From assembly GCF_030378205.1 (NCBI RefSeq), contig NZ_CP127385.1:1116001-1180000 (forward strand): 64,000 nucleotides of DNA, given 5' to 3'. This document shows positions 45,243-54,042 of the stretch, piece by piece. The translations under genes and the position numbers were made by a program. Position 1 is the stretch's first letter. Each line of letters starts with the position of its first letter. Under the pieces are notes generated by a model. That model saw only the letters and a program-made list of their open reading frames with translations. It was not told the DNA's origin and ran no database searches. This stretch comes from Bradyrhizobium sp. NP1 (GTDB taxonomy: Bacteria > Pseudomonadota > Alphaproteobacteria > Rhizobiales > Xanthobacteraceae).

Positions 45243-46640
45243 ATGTCGCTCAAGCATCTCAATTACGACGTCGCGGTTATCGGTGGAGGCGCGGCGGGAA
45301 TAGCGGCGGCCGTGGCCGCGGCCAAGAGCGGTTCGAAAACCATCCTGGTTGAAGCCGGCCCGATACTCGGTGGGGAATTGCTGAGCGGCATGTCGATCGA
45401 TGGCGTTCTCAACGGACGCGGCGAATGGGTTGTGCGCGGCGTTGCCGACGAAATCTTCGAGGAGTGCCGGAAGATGGATGGCTTTATCGGCCCGCTCCAC
45501 GACTATCGGCTGATCTGCTACATCTGTGTCGATCCGGAAATCATGAAGATCGCCGTCATGCGCGTGCTCGAGCGTTATGGCGTGACGCCGGCTCTGTACA
45601 CCCAGGTGACCGATGTCGTTGCGCAGGACGGGGTCATCAAATCCGTCATCCTGACGCATAAAAATCAGCGAACGATCCTGTCCGCGAAATACTTCATCGA
45701 TGCTTCGGGCGACGGCGATGTTGCGGCAATGGCTGGCGCCCCGACCGAGCTTTCCGATGAAAAGGGCGACCTCCAGCCGCTGTCGCTCATGTTCCGCATG
45801 TCTGGGGTGGAGAACGAGCCTTTGCTTCGCTTCGCGCGCGACAATGCGAACTCTCTTGCCGTCGGCGAAAGCGAAGCCGTGCGAGCAGGCCGCACCGACG
45901 AAGAACTTGCGCAGGCGATTTACGATCAGGGCGAGCCGACGATCTTCTTTCGCGGCAATGGACCGTTCCTCGGAGCCGCCATACAGCGCGGAGAGATGGC
46001 TGCGACCGCGCTCATCATGATCATGCCGACATCAAAAGCGCGCAAGGAAGTCTGCGTCAACGCCACGCGCGTTGCCGAGAATATCAACGGCATCAATGCA
46101 CTCGACGTAAGCCGTGTTGTTTCGCGCCTGATGGAGCAGGTGTGGAATACTGCAAACTTCCTGAAAGCTCGTTGTCCTGGCTTCGAGAATGCGACTTTTG
46201 CCGGCATGGCGCCGCGCGTCGGCATTCGTGAAACGCGACGCGTGATGGGTGAATACGTTCTCAGTGCGGACGAAGCTGCCGGCGCGGTCAAGCAACGTGA
46301 TGTGATCACCAAGGGTGCCCATCACATCGACATTCACCAGGACGGCTCGCGGCAGGTTCGCATTCCGATTGCTGATGGCGGATCTTACGATATTCCGTTC
46401 GGCTGCCTCATCCCGAAGAAAGTGAAAAACCTGATGACTGCCGGCCGGTGTATCTCGACTGACCGTACGGCCAACGGAACGACACGCATGATGGGACAGT
46501 CCCTCGGTACCGGACATGCGGCCGGCACGGCAGCTGCACTGTGCATTGATGCCGGATATGAGGACGTTCGTCAGCTTTCCGTTCCGCATCTGCAGAGCAC
46601 CTTGCGCAGCCAGTCCGCCGTTCTTGAAGGAACGCACTGA
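45243..46640 (+). CDS. FAD-dependent oxidoreductase (PF12831, FAD_oxidored)
   Basis: Soluble flavoprotein of 465 residues. The N-terminal dinucleotide site is VAVIGGGAAGIAAAVAAAKSGSK; the middle contains FIDASGDGDVAAMAGAP; the C-terminal FAD contact is MTAGRCISTDRTANGTTRMMGQSLGTGHAAG, characteristic of this family. Start ATG 45243 has AAGGGG nine bases upstream. Members oxidise sugars, hydroxy acids or xenobiotics, and the neighbouring sodium symporter suggests that the substrate is taken up and oxidised by one unit under IclR control. The true substrate cannot be told from sequence. Confidence 0.85.
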   Translation: MSLKHLNYDVAVIGGGAAGIAAAVAAAKSGSKTILVEAGPILGGELLSGMSIDGVLNGRGEWVVRGVADEIFEECRKMDGFIGPLHDYRLICYICVDPEIMKIAVMRVLERYGVTPALYTQVTDVVAQDGVIKSVILTHKNQRTILSAKYFIDASGDGDVAAMAGAPTELSDEKGDLQPLSLMFRMSGVENEPLLRFARDNANSLAVGESEAVRAGRTDEELAQAIYDQGEPTIFFRGNGPFLGAAIQRGEMAATALIMIMPTSKARKEVCVNATRVAENINGINALDVSRVVSRLMEQVWNTANFLKARCPGFENATFAGMAPRVGIRETRRVMGEYVLSADEAAGAVKQRDVITKGAHHIDIHQDGSRQVRIPIADGGSYDIPFGCLIPKKVKNLMTAGRCISTDRTANGTTRMMGQSLGTGHAAGTAAALCIDAGYEDVRQLSVPHLQSTLRSQSAVLEGTH

Positions 46641-46664
46641 CGGGATAATCGCGATCTGTTGAAC

Positions 46665-46714
46665 CTTCGGCCACCTGGATATTGCCCGTCAGGGGGACAT
46701 CTCGGTGGCCGAAG
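46665..46714. terminator. Inverted repeat between the FAD oxidoreductase and symporter genes
   Basis: CTTCGGCCACC (46665-46675) and GGTGGCCGAAG (46704-46714) form a perfect 11-base stem with a 28-base loop, 25 bases after the oxidoreductase stop. It could reduce read-through to the symporter or stabilise mRNA; there is no T-tract. Confidence 0.45.
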
Positions 46715-46841
46715 CGACAAATGGGCCTTGAGCAGGAAGATACTGCGAACGCCAGTGACCTGGCTTGCGGGGACGCGCGGTCACTCAGATAAATGAAATT
46801 GCCAAAGAGCGCTAAAAGCTTACGGCGGGGAGGAACAAGGA

Positions 46842-48233
46842 ATGCCTGAACACTTCATCATGCTGGCGATCGTTGGCGCATATATGCTCACGGTCGTTCT
46901 GATTGGCCTCCTTGCCAATCGATGGAATACGAACTCCTCGCTCTACATGGTCGCGGGAAAATCGTCAGGCGCGCTTGTGATCGGCACGGCACTGGCTTCT
47001 GAATTCTCGGGCCTTGGCGGAACAGTCGGAACCGCGGCGGATGCTTTCAAGAACGGGCTTGGCTCTAGTTTGAACATCATAACAGCCTCTGTCGGTTTCG
47101 CGATCTTTGCTTTCTTTGTTGCTCCAAAATTCAAGGCCATTGGTACCGATACTATCTCTTCCATCATCGGGTCCGTCTATGGATACGCAAACAAGAGACT
47201 TGCGTCGTTCCTGTTGATCATCACGATGCTGCTTGTCAGCGTCGGATTGTATGTTGGTGCTGCATCGACCCTGGCGCCCATTCTTGGAGTACCGCGTGTC
47301 ACGGCGATCCTGGTTGTCGGAGTCGTTGGTGTGGTCGTTGTTGCGATCGGCGGAATGCGAGGCGTGCTATGGATCAACGTCCTGGACGTCGTCCTTATCG
47401 TCGTTGGTATTTTGACGTCGGCAATTGTTGGCATTGTTTATGTCGGGGGATTTTCCAGGCTGCATGCAGCCTTGCCGGCCGAGATGTTCGATATGACGAG
47501 TGTCGGCTGGTCGCAAATCTTAACCTGGCTTGTTGCAAACGTCACAGCCATTGTCGCCACGCAGTATGTCATACAGGTGCTAGCATCGAGCAGCAGCCCT
47601 CGCACGGCGAAGCACAGCAGCATTATCGCCGCCATCATTTTGGTGCCGCTCGGTCTTGGCGAGGCATTGGTGGGAATGTGCGCGGCTGTCGCTGCTCCAC
47701 ATATTCATCCGGCGGAGGCTTACGGCTGGTTCGCTTCGCAGTCGAATCCGTTTGTCGGCAGTCTGATGGTCATGGGACTTGGCGCGACTATGATGGGAAC
47801 GTTATCGGCAGTGACACACGCGGCGACTGCGCTGGCGCTGAGAGATTTCTATGTGGGCCTTTTCAGGCCGAGCGCGTCGGATGGGGACGTATTGCGGTTC
47901 GCCCGGATTTCAAATGTTGTATTCTCTATCCTGCCACTCTTTCTCGCGATTTTCACGCCGACGCTGCTTTCATTGCTGTTCTTTGGCCGGGGATTACGCG
48001 GTACGCTCGGGGTGATCGTGCTGTGCGCGCTGTTTTTTCCGACTTCTCTGGGTACGAAGGCGGTTGCGGTCTGCATATCGGTGTCGATTGTGCTTTCGAC
48101 CATATGGTATCTGCTCGGAGACCCGTTTGGCGTTAACAACGTCTTGGTCGCAGTCGGCATACCGACGGTGGTTGCAATCCTGTTCAGCTGCAGGAACAAG
48201 CTGAGAAGCTCACCGGTTCCAGTTGTGCAGTAG
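46842..48233 (+). CDS. Sodium:solute symporter (SSS) family transporter
   Basis: 463-residue membrane protein with about 12-13 hydrophobic helices. The start MPEHFIMLAIVGAYMLTVVLIGLLANRW and the following YMVAGKSSGALVIGTALASEFSGLGGTVG (helix 2 with the sodium-site region) follow the SSS pattern; ALRDFYVGLFRP is the conserved DxY/F segment of helix 8-9. Start ATG 46842 has GGGGAGGAAC upstream. Likely imports an organic anion or amino compound together with sodium for the FAD enzyme upstream. Confidence 0.86.
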   Translation: MPEHFIMLAIVGAYMLTVVLIGLLANRWNTNSSLYMVAGKSSGALVIGTALASEFSGLGGTVGTAADAFKNGLGSSLNIITASVGFAIFAFFVAPKFKAIGTDTISSIIGSVYGYANKRLASFLLIITMLLVSVGLYVGAASTLAPILGVPRVTAILVVGVVGVVVVAIGGMRGVLWINVLDVVLIVVGILTSAIVGIVYVGGFSRLHAALPAEMFDMTSVGWSQILTWLVANVTAIVATQYVIQVLASSSSPRTAKHSSIIAAIILVPLGLGEALVGMCAAVAAPHIHPAEAYGWFASQSNPFVGSLMVMGLGATMMGTLSAVTHAATALALRDFYVGLFRPSASDGDVLRFARISNVVFSILPLFLAIFTPTLLSLLFFGRGLRGTLGVIVLCALFFPTSLGTKAVAVCISVSIVLSTIWYLLGDPFGVNNVLVAVGIPTVVAILFSCRNKLRSSPVPVVQ

Positions 48234-48309
48234 CTGTGGTACGGCGAAAGCGATTTCGATCAATAATTAAACGTCGGCTTCTGCCTATGTCCGCTTATGG
48301 TGTGCCGGC

Positions 48310-48423
48310 TCAACCGGTCGACGCAACACAGGCGTTAAATCTCTCTGCTGGGGTTTCAAATTGCAAGGTCTCACGTGGTCGCTCGTTTAGCTGACGAGCC
48401 ACCTTGTTCAGATGGGCTTCACC
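48310..48423 (-). pseudogene. IS30-family transposase, C-terminal remnant
   Basis: Minus-strand translation HLNKVARQLNERPRETLQFE then TPAERFNACVASTG and a stop, which is the well-conserved end of IS30 transposases. Only about 37 residues remain and they join the remains of a GntR gene at about 48424, so insertion or deletion by this element broke the regulator. Confidence 0.75.
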
Positions 48424-48860
48424 CGTCGCTCGGCGCCCGCCGGCGCATCGAGTCATGGAAGAACTCTGGGCCATCGCCCTGCGCACCGACCTGCCGCAAC
48501 TTGCCCAGCAGAAGGAAATTGAAGCTCGGTCCAATCTGAAGCCAGAGCGTCTCGATGATATCGAATCGTCACGCGAGATGGCGGACTTCATTACGTCCTG
48601 CAGCCCCTGCAGCTCGATCAGGTCTCTTGCTCCAACATTCTTTGCCGGCTTCCTCGGCAACTTCCTCATCCAGGATGACGCGTAGCTTTCTCAGTTCGTC
48701 GAACTTGGTGCGAGTCATCATCGAGACGGAGAAGGTCCGGCTCTCGCGAAGCTCCAGTGCCTTTCTGCGACCAGATGCTGCACCGCTTCCCGGATCGGCA
48801 TCAGGCTCGTACCGAGTTCGCGCGCAGGGTTTACGGTATCACCCGGCATGAAGCGGTTTT
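48424..48860 (-). pseudogene. GntR-family (FCD) regulator, frameshifted and truncated by IS30
   Basis: Pieces in three frames: PGDTVNPARELGTSLMPIRE, then TRTKFDELRKLRVILDEEVA, DLIELQGLQDVMKSAISRDD and LWLQIGPSFNFLLGKLRQVG followed by FFHDSMRRRA. These are the winged helix and the FCD ligand domain of a GntR regulator, in order. Frameshifts near 48780 and 48560 and the IS30 junction at the 3' end inactivate it. It lies next to the operon now controlled by the intact GntR gene at 51540, and may be its older regulator or a paralogue. Confidence 0.6.
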
Positions 48861-48905
48861 GCGCGGAGGGATCGAGTGCTCAGATTTGTTCGTTTGTTGA
48901 AAAGT

Positions 48906-48931
48906 CTCAAAATATCGAAATTTTATTGACA
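48906..48931 (+). promoter_or_regulatory. Putative promoter element upstream of the hydroxyacid dehydrogenase gene
   Basis: CTCAAAATATCGAAATTTTA directly precedes TTGACA (48926-48931). The AAATATCGAAA core is the same as in the four tandem repeats before the binding-protein gene at 52482, again immediately 5' of a TTGACA. No convincing -10 box at 17 bases. The remaining 330 bases to 49265 carry no gene that I can assign. Confidence 0.45.
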
Positions 48932-49264
48932 TCTGGGCCGCTGATATTTAGCTTCCATGGCGGTTGTGGAGCTGGTGAGTGGGGGGATGGCGGTGCTCCG
49001 GCGAGGTCGCGCCGCCTGAGGTTCTTGATCCCAGCAAGGCTGACGACTTCCCTGCCATCTCATGTAGTCAGCATTGACTCGTTGCGGTCGCGGGACACAA
49101 GGACTGGACGCGCCCACTATGTTGCTCGACGAGTTCGTTGTTCGCCATGTGCCAAACGTCATGCGCGGCTTGCCTGGTGCGGAGTCCAAGTACGGAGATA
49201 GTTTCAGCTGCCGTCTCAAAGGCTGCGCCGACCATCCGGCATGCATGCAGGTGTCAGCATCAGC

Positions 49265-50263
49265 ATGATAGCAGCTGCTGGTCGCCGGTCCGCCAAGGCC
49301 ATCGTCCTGTGTACCCTTCCGATGCATCCTGACGGGGTAGCTTTGCTTGAGCCGGTTGCGGAGGTGCGTGTGGCTCCCGAGCCATCCGGTGAGGCGCTGC
49401 GCCGCGTCTTGCCGGAGGCGGAGTTCCTTGTTGTCCGTACTCCGCTGCCAGCCGATCTGCTTGCAATGCCGCATCAGCTGCGGGGCATCGTGCGCCACGG
49501 AACCGGTCTGGACATGATTCCAGTTGCGGCTGCGACGCGGCAGGGCATTCCCGTAGCCAATGTTCCGGGCGCAAACGCTCAAGCCGTGGCGGAATACGTG
49601 GTTGGCAGCTTCTTCCAGCTTGCGCGCCGTTTTTCCGCTCTTGACCATACGCTGCGCAAGGCCGGCTGGCCCGCCTCACGCAAGTTGTCTGAAAACGCAA
49701 TTGAGCTTGCCGGACGAACGGTTGGCATCATTGGCGTGGGGTATATTGGCAGTCGCATCGCGAGGATCTGTGACGCGGGGCTTGGCATGACCGTATTGGG
49801 CTATCAGCCGCGAACGACCGATTTTCCGGAGTATGTGAGAAGCGTTCAGATAGACGAGCTGCTCGCTCAAAGCGACTTCGTCACGCTCAATTGCCCGCTG
49901 TTGCCGGATACCCGTCACCTGATTGACGCGCGCCGAATTGGCCTGATGAAAAGGACGGCTTTTCTTGTAAATGCGGCGCGCGGCGAAATCGTCGACGAGA
50001 ACGTCCTCGCGACGGCGCTGCGCGAGCATGCGATCGCTGGTGCTGCGGTGGACGTCTACGCCGAGCAGCCTTTGGCGCCGTCGCACCCGTTCCTGACCCT
50101 CGACAATGTCTTGCTCACTCCGCACGCAGCATCGCTCACTCGGGAGAGCGGACGGCAGATGAGCGTCGGCACCGCCCGGCGGCTTCTGCAGTTGATGAAG
50201 GGGGAGCGTCCGCTCAACCTCGTCAATCCGGAGGTTTGGGCGACATGGCCTTACCGTCTCTAA
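49265..50263 (+). CDS. D-2-hydroxyacid dehydrogenase (NAD-dependent)
   Basis: 332 residues from ATG 49265 (MIAAAGRRSAKAIVLCTLPM); ATG 49241 is also open. The nucleotide-binding domain has ELAGRTVGIIGVGYIGSRIA (GxGxxG), and catalytic residues are Arg in LVNAARGEIVDE, Glu in DVYAEQPLAP and His in LLTPHAASLT, the usual Arg/Glu/His set of the D-isomer-specific family. It reduces 2-keto acids to D-2-hydroxy acids or the reverse. First gene of a set with a mandelate-racemase-like enzyme (25 bases downstream), which suggests interconversion of hydroxy acid and keto acid in one pathway. Confidence 0.87.
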   Translation: MIAAAGRRSAKAIVLCTLPMHPDGVALLEPVAEVRVAPEPSGEALRRVLPEAEFLVVRTPLPADLLAMPHQLRGIVRHGTGLDMIPVAAATRQGIPVANVPGANAQAVAEYVVGSFFQLARRFSALDHTLRKAGWPASRKLSENAIELAGRTVGIIGVGYIGSRIARICDAGLGMTVLGYQPRTTDFPEYVRSVQIDELLAQSDFVTLNCPLLPDTRHLIDARRIGLMKRTAFLVNAARGEIVDENVLATALREHAIAGAAVDVYAEQPLAPSHPFLTLDNVLLTPHAASLTRESGRQMSVGTARRLLQLMKGERPLNLVNPEVWATWPYRL

Positions 50264-50287
50264 TGCGGACCAGAAAAGATCGATTGT

Positions 50288-51445
50288 ATGATGCGCCATC
50301 GTGCTTCTAGCCTGAAGATCGTTGACATAAGAGGCATCGCGACCTCCTTTCCGGTGCAGCAAAGCGTCACCCTGGGAATCGGACGGGCCGTCAAACGAGA
50401 CGCGCTAATCGTGAAAGTCACGACAGAAAGCGATCTTGTTGGTTGGGGTGAATCGCATCACGGCCGGGCCCCTGGAGCGATTGCGCAGTTGATCAATACC
50501 ACTCTTCGTCAACTCGTGCTCGGGATGGATGCCTCTGATGTCGTCGGGATCTGGAACCGCATCTACATTCGGCAGCTCATGAGCCACGGAATGGGTCAAG
50601 CCTGCGCCATGGCTATGAGCGGTCTTGACCAGGCCTTGTGGGATATCCGTGGCAAGGCCGTGGGCTGGCCGCTCTATCGGTTGCTTGGAGGAGCGGCTCG
50701 GCCTGTGCCAGCCTACGCCGGCGGCATCTCGCTGGGCTTTCAACCTTCGGGAGAACTCGTCGAGGAGGCGCTTGCGTTGAAGGAGCAGGGATATCGGGCC
50801 ATTAAACTCCGTTTTGGTGATGGTGCTACCCGAGATATCGAGCGGCTCGTCGCCGTACACAAGGCGCTCGGTGATTCCATGTCGATCATGGTGGATGCGA
50901 ACACCAGCTATACGATCGCGGACGTGAGAGCCGTGATGCCGGCAATGAGTGAACATGGCGTATTGTGGCTCGAAGAGCCATTCGCGCCGCACGATTATCG
51001 CAGCTATCGGACGGCGGCCACGCTTGGCGCGACGCCGTTGGCGGCAGGGGAAAACCACTTCACTCGCTTCGAGTTCAGCCGGCTGATAGAAGAGGGCGCG
51101 GTTCAGATCATCCAGCCTGATTTGTCGAAAGCAGGGGGGATCACTGAGGTCCAGCGGATCGCAGCAATGGCTTCGGCCGAGAAGCTGTCCATTAATCCCC
51201 ATACGCTTGCAAGTGGTCTCAACATGGCAGCGAGCATCCACTGTCTTTGTGCAATCGATAATTCTGGCTACTTCGAGGCTGATGTGGCCAGGGAAAATCT
51301 CTTTCGCGACCAGTTGACCAGCGGGCTCGAAAAGCTCGATGCGGAGGGTTGTGTGCATCCTCCGGAAGGACCGGGGCTCGGTATCGAGGTGGATGAGGAG
51401 TTCTTGACTGCGCATCCATTGATCGACGGGCCCGCCTACGTGTAA
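50288..51445 (+). CDS. Mandelate racemase/muconate lactonizing enzyme-family protein
   Basis: Enolase-superfamily enzyme of 385 residues that abstracts a proton alpha to a carboxylate. Metal ligands Asp203, Glu229 and Glu255 (MVDANTSY, WLEEPFAPHD, AAGENHFTR), a Lys173-x-Arg175 pair in place of the common Lys-x-Lys, and the Asp278-His305 dyad (QPDLSKAGG, NPHTLASG). That dyad is the mandelate racemase/acid-sugar dehydratase subgroup signature. Product may be a 2-keto-3-deoxy acid if it dehydrates. Lies between the hydroxyacid dehydrogenase and the GntR regulator. Confidence 0.85.
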   Translation: MMRHRASSLKIVDIRGIATSFPVQQSVTLGIGRAVKRDALIVKVTTESDLVGWGESHHGRAPGAIAQLINTTLRQLVLGMDASDVVGIWNRIYIRQLMSHGMGQACAMAMSGLDQALWDIRGKAVGWPLYRLLGGAARPVPAYAGGISLGFQPSGELVEEALALKEQGYRAIKLRFGDGATRDIERLVAVHKALGDSMSIMVDANTSYTIADVRAVMPAMSEHGVLWLEEPFAPHDYRSYRTAATLGATPLAAGENHFTRFEFSRLIEEGAVQIIQPDLSKAGGITEVQRIAAMASAEKLSINPHTLASGLNMAASIHCLCAIDNSGYFEADVARENLFRDQLTSGLEKLDAEGCVHPPEGPGLGIEVDEEFLTAHPLIDGPAYV

Positions 51446-51539
51446 GTCTCGTCGCCGCCTATTTGCGAGGGCTGTGCCAATGAGAGAGCCTGTTCGCGGT
51501 GGGGCGGCATTGATTCATCACTCTGGACCGGGTGAGAAG

Positions 51540-52262
51540 ATGCGTTCAACGCAATATATGGACATCTCGTCGGAGTTCCTGTTGTCGGATAAGGCGCCGA
51601 AGACTTTGTCGGAGGCGGTTTACCTGCGCTTACGCCACGACATCCTGAGCGGCGAGTTGAAGCCGGGCACAAAGTTGCGGTTTGCCGATCTGACGAATCG
51701 TTACGGTGCTGCAATGGGAACGTTGCGCGAGTCCCTCTCTCGTTTGACGGCGGATCGACTCGTCGTTGCAGAAGGGCAAAGAGGCTTCCGTGTGCCTCCC
51801 ATTTCGCTCAACGAACTTTGGGACATCACGCAACTGCGCATCGAAATCGAGACGGTCGCGTTATCCGAGTCCATCAAGGCCGGTACCTCCGATTGGGAAG
51901 CCGACGTTCTCGCTGCGCTTCATCGGCTTCTGAAGCTTGAGGGGCCGCGCAAGGCAAAGCCGGCTCTTCTCACCGAGAAGGGCGCATTTCTGCACAAGAG
52001 ATTCCATATGTCGCTTGTAAACGCGAGCCCCTCGATTTGGCGGCTGCGTGTGATTGAGGTCCTCTATGACCAGTCGGAGCGCTATCGACGACTGCAGACT
52101 TCCTACCTTTCGGGCATGCTAAACTCCGCACAAGAGCATCAGGCCATGGCGGACGCGGCGATTTCTCGAGACACGAAGACGGCGACACGGCTGCTCAAAA
52201 TTCATTTGTCAAAGACCGCAGAAATGTTGGCGTCACTAACCGAGTTGTGGGTGGAGCATTAG
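51540..52262 (+). CDS. GntR-family (FCD) transcriptional regulator
   Basis: 240 residues from ATG 51540 with GGTGAGAAG just upstream; earlier in-frame starts at 51474 lack similarity. wHTH: LSEAVYLRLRHDILSGELKP and LRESLSRLTADRLVVAEGQR; then an FCD ligand domain (ITQLRIEIETVALSESIK, FHMSLVNASPSIWRLRVIEV, EHQAMADAAISRDTKTATRL) with the metal-binding Asp/His positions typical of FadR-type FCD. Likely controls the dehydrogenase operon upstream and the importer operon downstream, whose promoters share an AAATATCGAAA element. Confidence 0.86.
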   Translation: MRSTQYMDISSEFLLSDKAPKTLSEAVYLRLRHDILSGELKPGTKLRFADLTNRYGAAMGTLRESLSRLTADRLVVAEGQRGFRVPPISLNELWDITQLRIEIETVALSESIKAGTSDWEADVLAALHRLLKLEGPRKAKPALLTEKGAFLHKRFHMSLVNASPSIWRLRVIEVLYDQSERYRRLQTSYLSGMLNSAQEHQAMADAAISRDTKTATRLLKIHLSKTAEMLASLTELWVEH

Positions 52263-52371
52263 GCGTCAAAGGTTCGGCCAGTTCCGGAGACGCTTGAACC
52301 TCACAAGTTCAGCCCACGATCAGGTAAACCGACCGAGAGTTTGAGCGGTTCTGTCACCTCAACAAAGTCAT

Positions 52372-52414
52372 CGAAAATATCGAAAATATAGAAAATATCG
52401 AAAATATGTTGACA
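52372..52414 (+). repeat. Four tandem 9-bp repeats abutting a TTGACA -35 box
   Basis: The unit CGAAAATAT occurs at 52372-52380, 52381-52389, 52390-52398 (first base A) and 52399-52407, immediately followed by G and TTGACA at 52409-52414. A possible -10 (CATGCT, 52433-52438) is weak. The repeats are AT-rich within GC-rich DNA and phased at 9 bases. They may be binding sites for the GntR regulator, or an UP-like element. A single related unit precedes the 49265 gene. Confidence 0.65.
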
Positions 52415-52481
52415 GGGTGCGCCGTCTCGGTCCATGCTCTGTCGATAGGAGTTGATCGCGGAGACGTCGGGGGTGTCGAAA

Positions 52482-53528
52482 ATGAAAATGGACCGTCGGA
52501 CGCTGTTGCTGAGAAGCTCGGGAGCCATAGCTTCCGCCATCGCCTCGCCTTACGTCATCGGAGCTGCGCGCGCTGCAAGCAATGAGCTGGTGTTTGCCGG
52601 TTTCGGCGGCGATTATCAGGCAGGCCAGGCGAAGGCCTTCTTCGAGCCCTTCGAAAAGGAAACGGGCATCAAGGTTATCCAGACCACAGGTGTCGACCTC
52701 GCCAAGTTACAAGCGCAGGTCAAGTCGGACTCTCTCGAATGGGACGTGCTGTCTCTCCCGGACCGCCTGCGATATACGGCCGTGCACGACGGTTTGTTGA
52801 TGCCGCTCGACTATGGCGTGATCGATGCCAAGAAGATCATGCCTCAGCTGGTGACTGAATATGCCGTAGGGGGAGTGACGATTCCAATGTTGCTTACCTA
52901 CAGCACCAAGGACTTTTCCCCCGACAAGGCGCCTCGTACCTGGGCTGACTTTTGGAATGTTGAGGGGCTGCCCGGCCAGCGCGGAATGTACAATGGAGCC
53001 GTGTACACGCTGGAGTTTGCGCTCATCGCGGACGGCGTGCCAAAGGACAAGCTTTATCCGCTTGATGTGGACCGGGCGTTCAAGAGTCTCGACAAGATCA
53101 AGTCGAAGCTCGTGTGGTGGTCGCAGATGTCTCAGCCTGGGCCGTTACTGAAGAGCGGCGAGGTCAAGGTCACGCCCTGGGTGCGTTCGATCTCGTTCAT
53201 GCTGGCTGGCGAGCCCATCGGCATCAGCTATGAAGGCGCGGCGTTGACGTTGGAGGCGTGGGTGGTGCCAAAGGGAACGAAGAAAGCGGCCAATGCGATG
53301 AAGTTCATCAACTTCGCGCTTCAGCCAAAAAACCAGGCTGAGCTCACGAAGTACATTGCCTACGGACCAACGCACGCCGATGCGATGCAGTTCGTCGATG
53401 CAAAAGTGAAGCCCTACCTCTCGTCCAATCCCGAAAACGCGGCAAAGGGGTTCCTGCTGAGCGGCGACTATTGGGGGCCTAATCTCGCCAAGCTGACCGA
53501 GCGCTGGAACGAGTGGCAATTGAAGTAG
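52482..53528 (+). CDS. ABC transporter substrate-binding protein, polyamine/family 1 type, Tat-exported
   Basis: 348 residues. ATG 52482 or 52488; the protein begins MKMDRRTLLLRSSGAIASAI, a twin-arginine signal ending near ARA|ASN. PotD-like body: NELVFAGFGGDYQAGQAKAF, TGVDLAKLQAQVKSDSLEWD, YSTKDFSPDKAPRTWADFW, and the C-terminal NAMKFINFALQPKNQAELTK. Homologues bind spermidine, putrescine or related amino compounds; ligand pocket residues cannot be verified here. Start of an operon with RidA, ATPase, two permeases and a PLP enzyme. Confidence 0.87.
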   Translation: MKMDRRTLLLRSSGAIASAIASPYVIGAARAASNELVFAGFGGDYQAGQAKAFFEPFEKETGIKVIQTTGVDLAKLQAQVKSDSLEWDVLSLPDRLRYTAVHDGLLMPLDYGVIDAKKIMPQLVTEYAVGGVTIPMLLTYSTKDFSPDKAPRTWADFWNVEGLPGQRGMYNGAVYTLEFALIADGVPKDKLYPLDVDRAFKSLDKIKSKLVWWSQMSQPGPLLKSGEVKVTPWVRSISFMLAGEPIGISYEGAALTLEAWVVPKGTKKAANAMKFINFALQPKNQAELTKYIAYGPTHADAMQFVDAKVKPYLSSNPENAAKGFLLSGDYWGPNLAKLTERWNEWQLK

Positions 53529-53549
53529 ATGTGTGGATTGGAATAGACC

Positions 53550-54011
53550 GTGACCAGTATCGAAGACAAATTGCGAGAGCTGAACCTTGAGTTGCCTCAG
53601 CCGCCGAAGCCGGTCGGCAATTATCGGCCTGCACGTCGCGTTGGTAACCTGGTTTTCACGTCCGGCCAGACGGCGCGGCTGAATGGAGTACGTCGATACG
53701 TCGGCAAGGTGGGCAAGGAAGTGTCGCCGGGGGACGCCTATTTGTCCGCGCGCGATGCAGCGCTCAACTGTCTTGCTTGCGTAAAATCGGTGGTCGGCAG
53801 CCTCGATCGGGTCAGCGGCGTCGTGAAGGCGACCGGGTTCGTCAACTGTATCGAAGGCTTCGAGCGTCAACCGGATGTCATCAACGGGGCGTCCGACCTC
53901 ATAGAGAAGCTTTGGGGTGAAGCCGGCGCGCATGCGCGGTCTGCGATCGGTGTCAACGCGCTGCCGTCCAATGTCTCGGTCGAACTTGAGTTGATTGTCG
54001 AAGTTGAATGA
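53550..54011 (+). CDS. RidA/YjgF-family enamine/imine deaminase
   Basis: 153 residues. RidA hydrolyses reactive 2-enamines or imines made by PLP enzymes to 2-keto acids and ammonia. The core contains GNLVFTSGQTA, AALNCLACVKSVVGSLDRV and the C-terminal HARSAIGVNALPSNVSVELE with Arg130 in the position of the family's substrate-binding arginine. The N-terminus is longer than that of E. coli RidA, in line with a subgroup near YjgH/Rid-like proteins. Occurs between the binding protein and the ATPase of an importer, with a PLP enzyme five genes away in the same operon, so it probably detoxifies the intermediate of that enzyme. Confidence 0.85.
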   Translation: MTSIEDKLRELNLELPQPPKPVGNYRPARRVGNLVFTSGQTARLNGVRRYVGKVGKEVSPGDAYLSARDAALNCLACVKSVVGSLDRVSGVVKATGFVNCIEGFERQPDVINGASDLIEKLWGEAGAHARSAIGVNALPSNVSVELELIVEVE

Positions 54012-54042
54012 GCATGCGTCATGGGCGCGGAGCGGGAAGGCG

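Noticed and set aside
52372..52407. CRISPR-like array
   Set aside because: Direct repeats of only nine bases without spacers; better explained as a promoter element.
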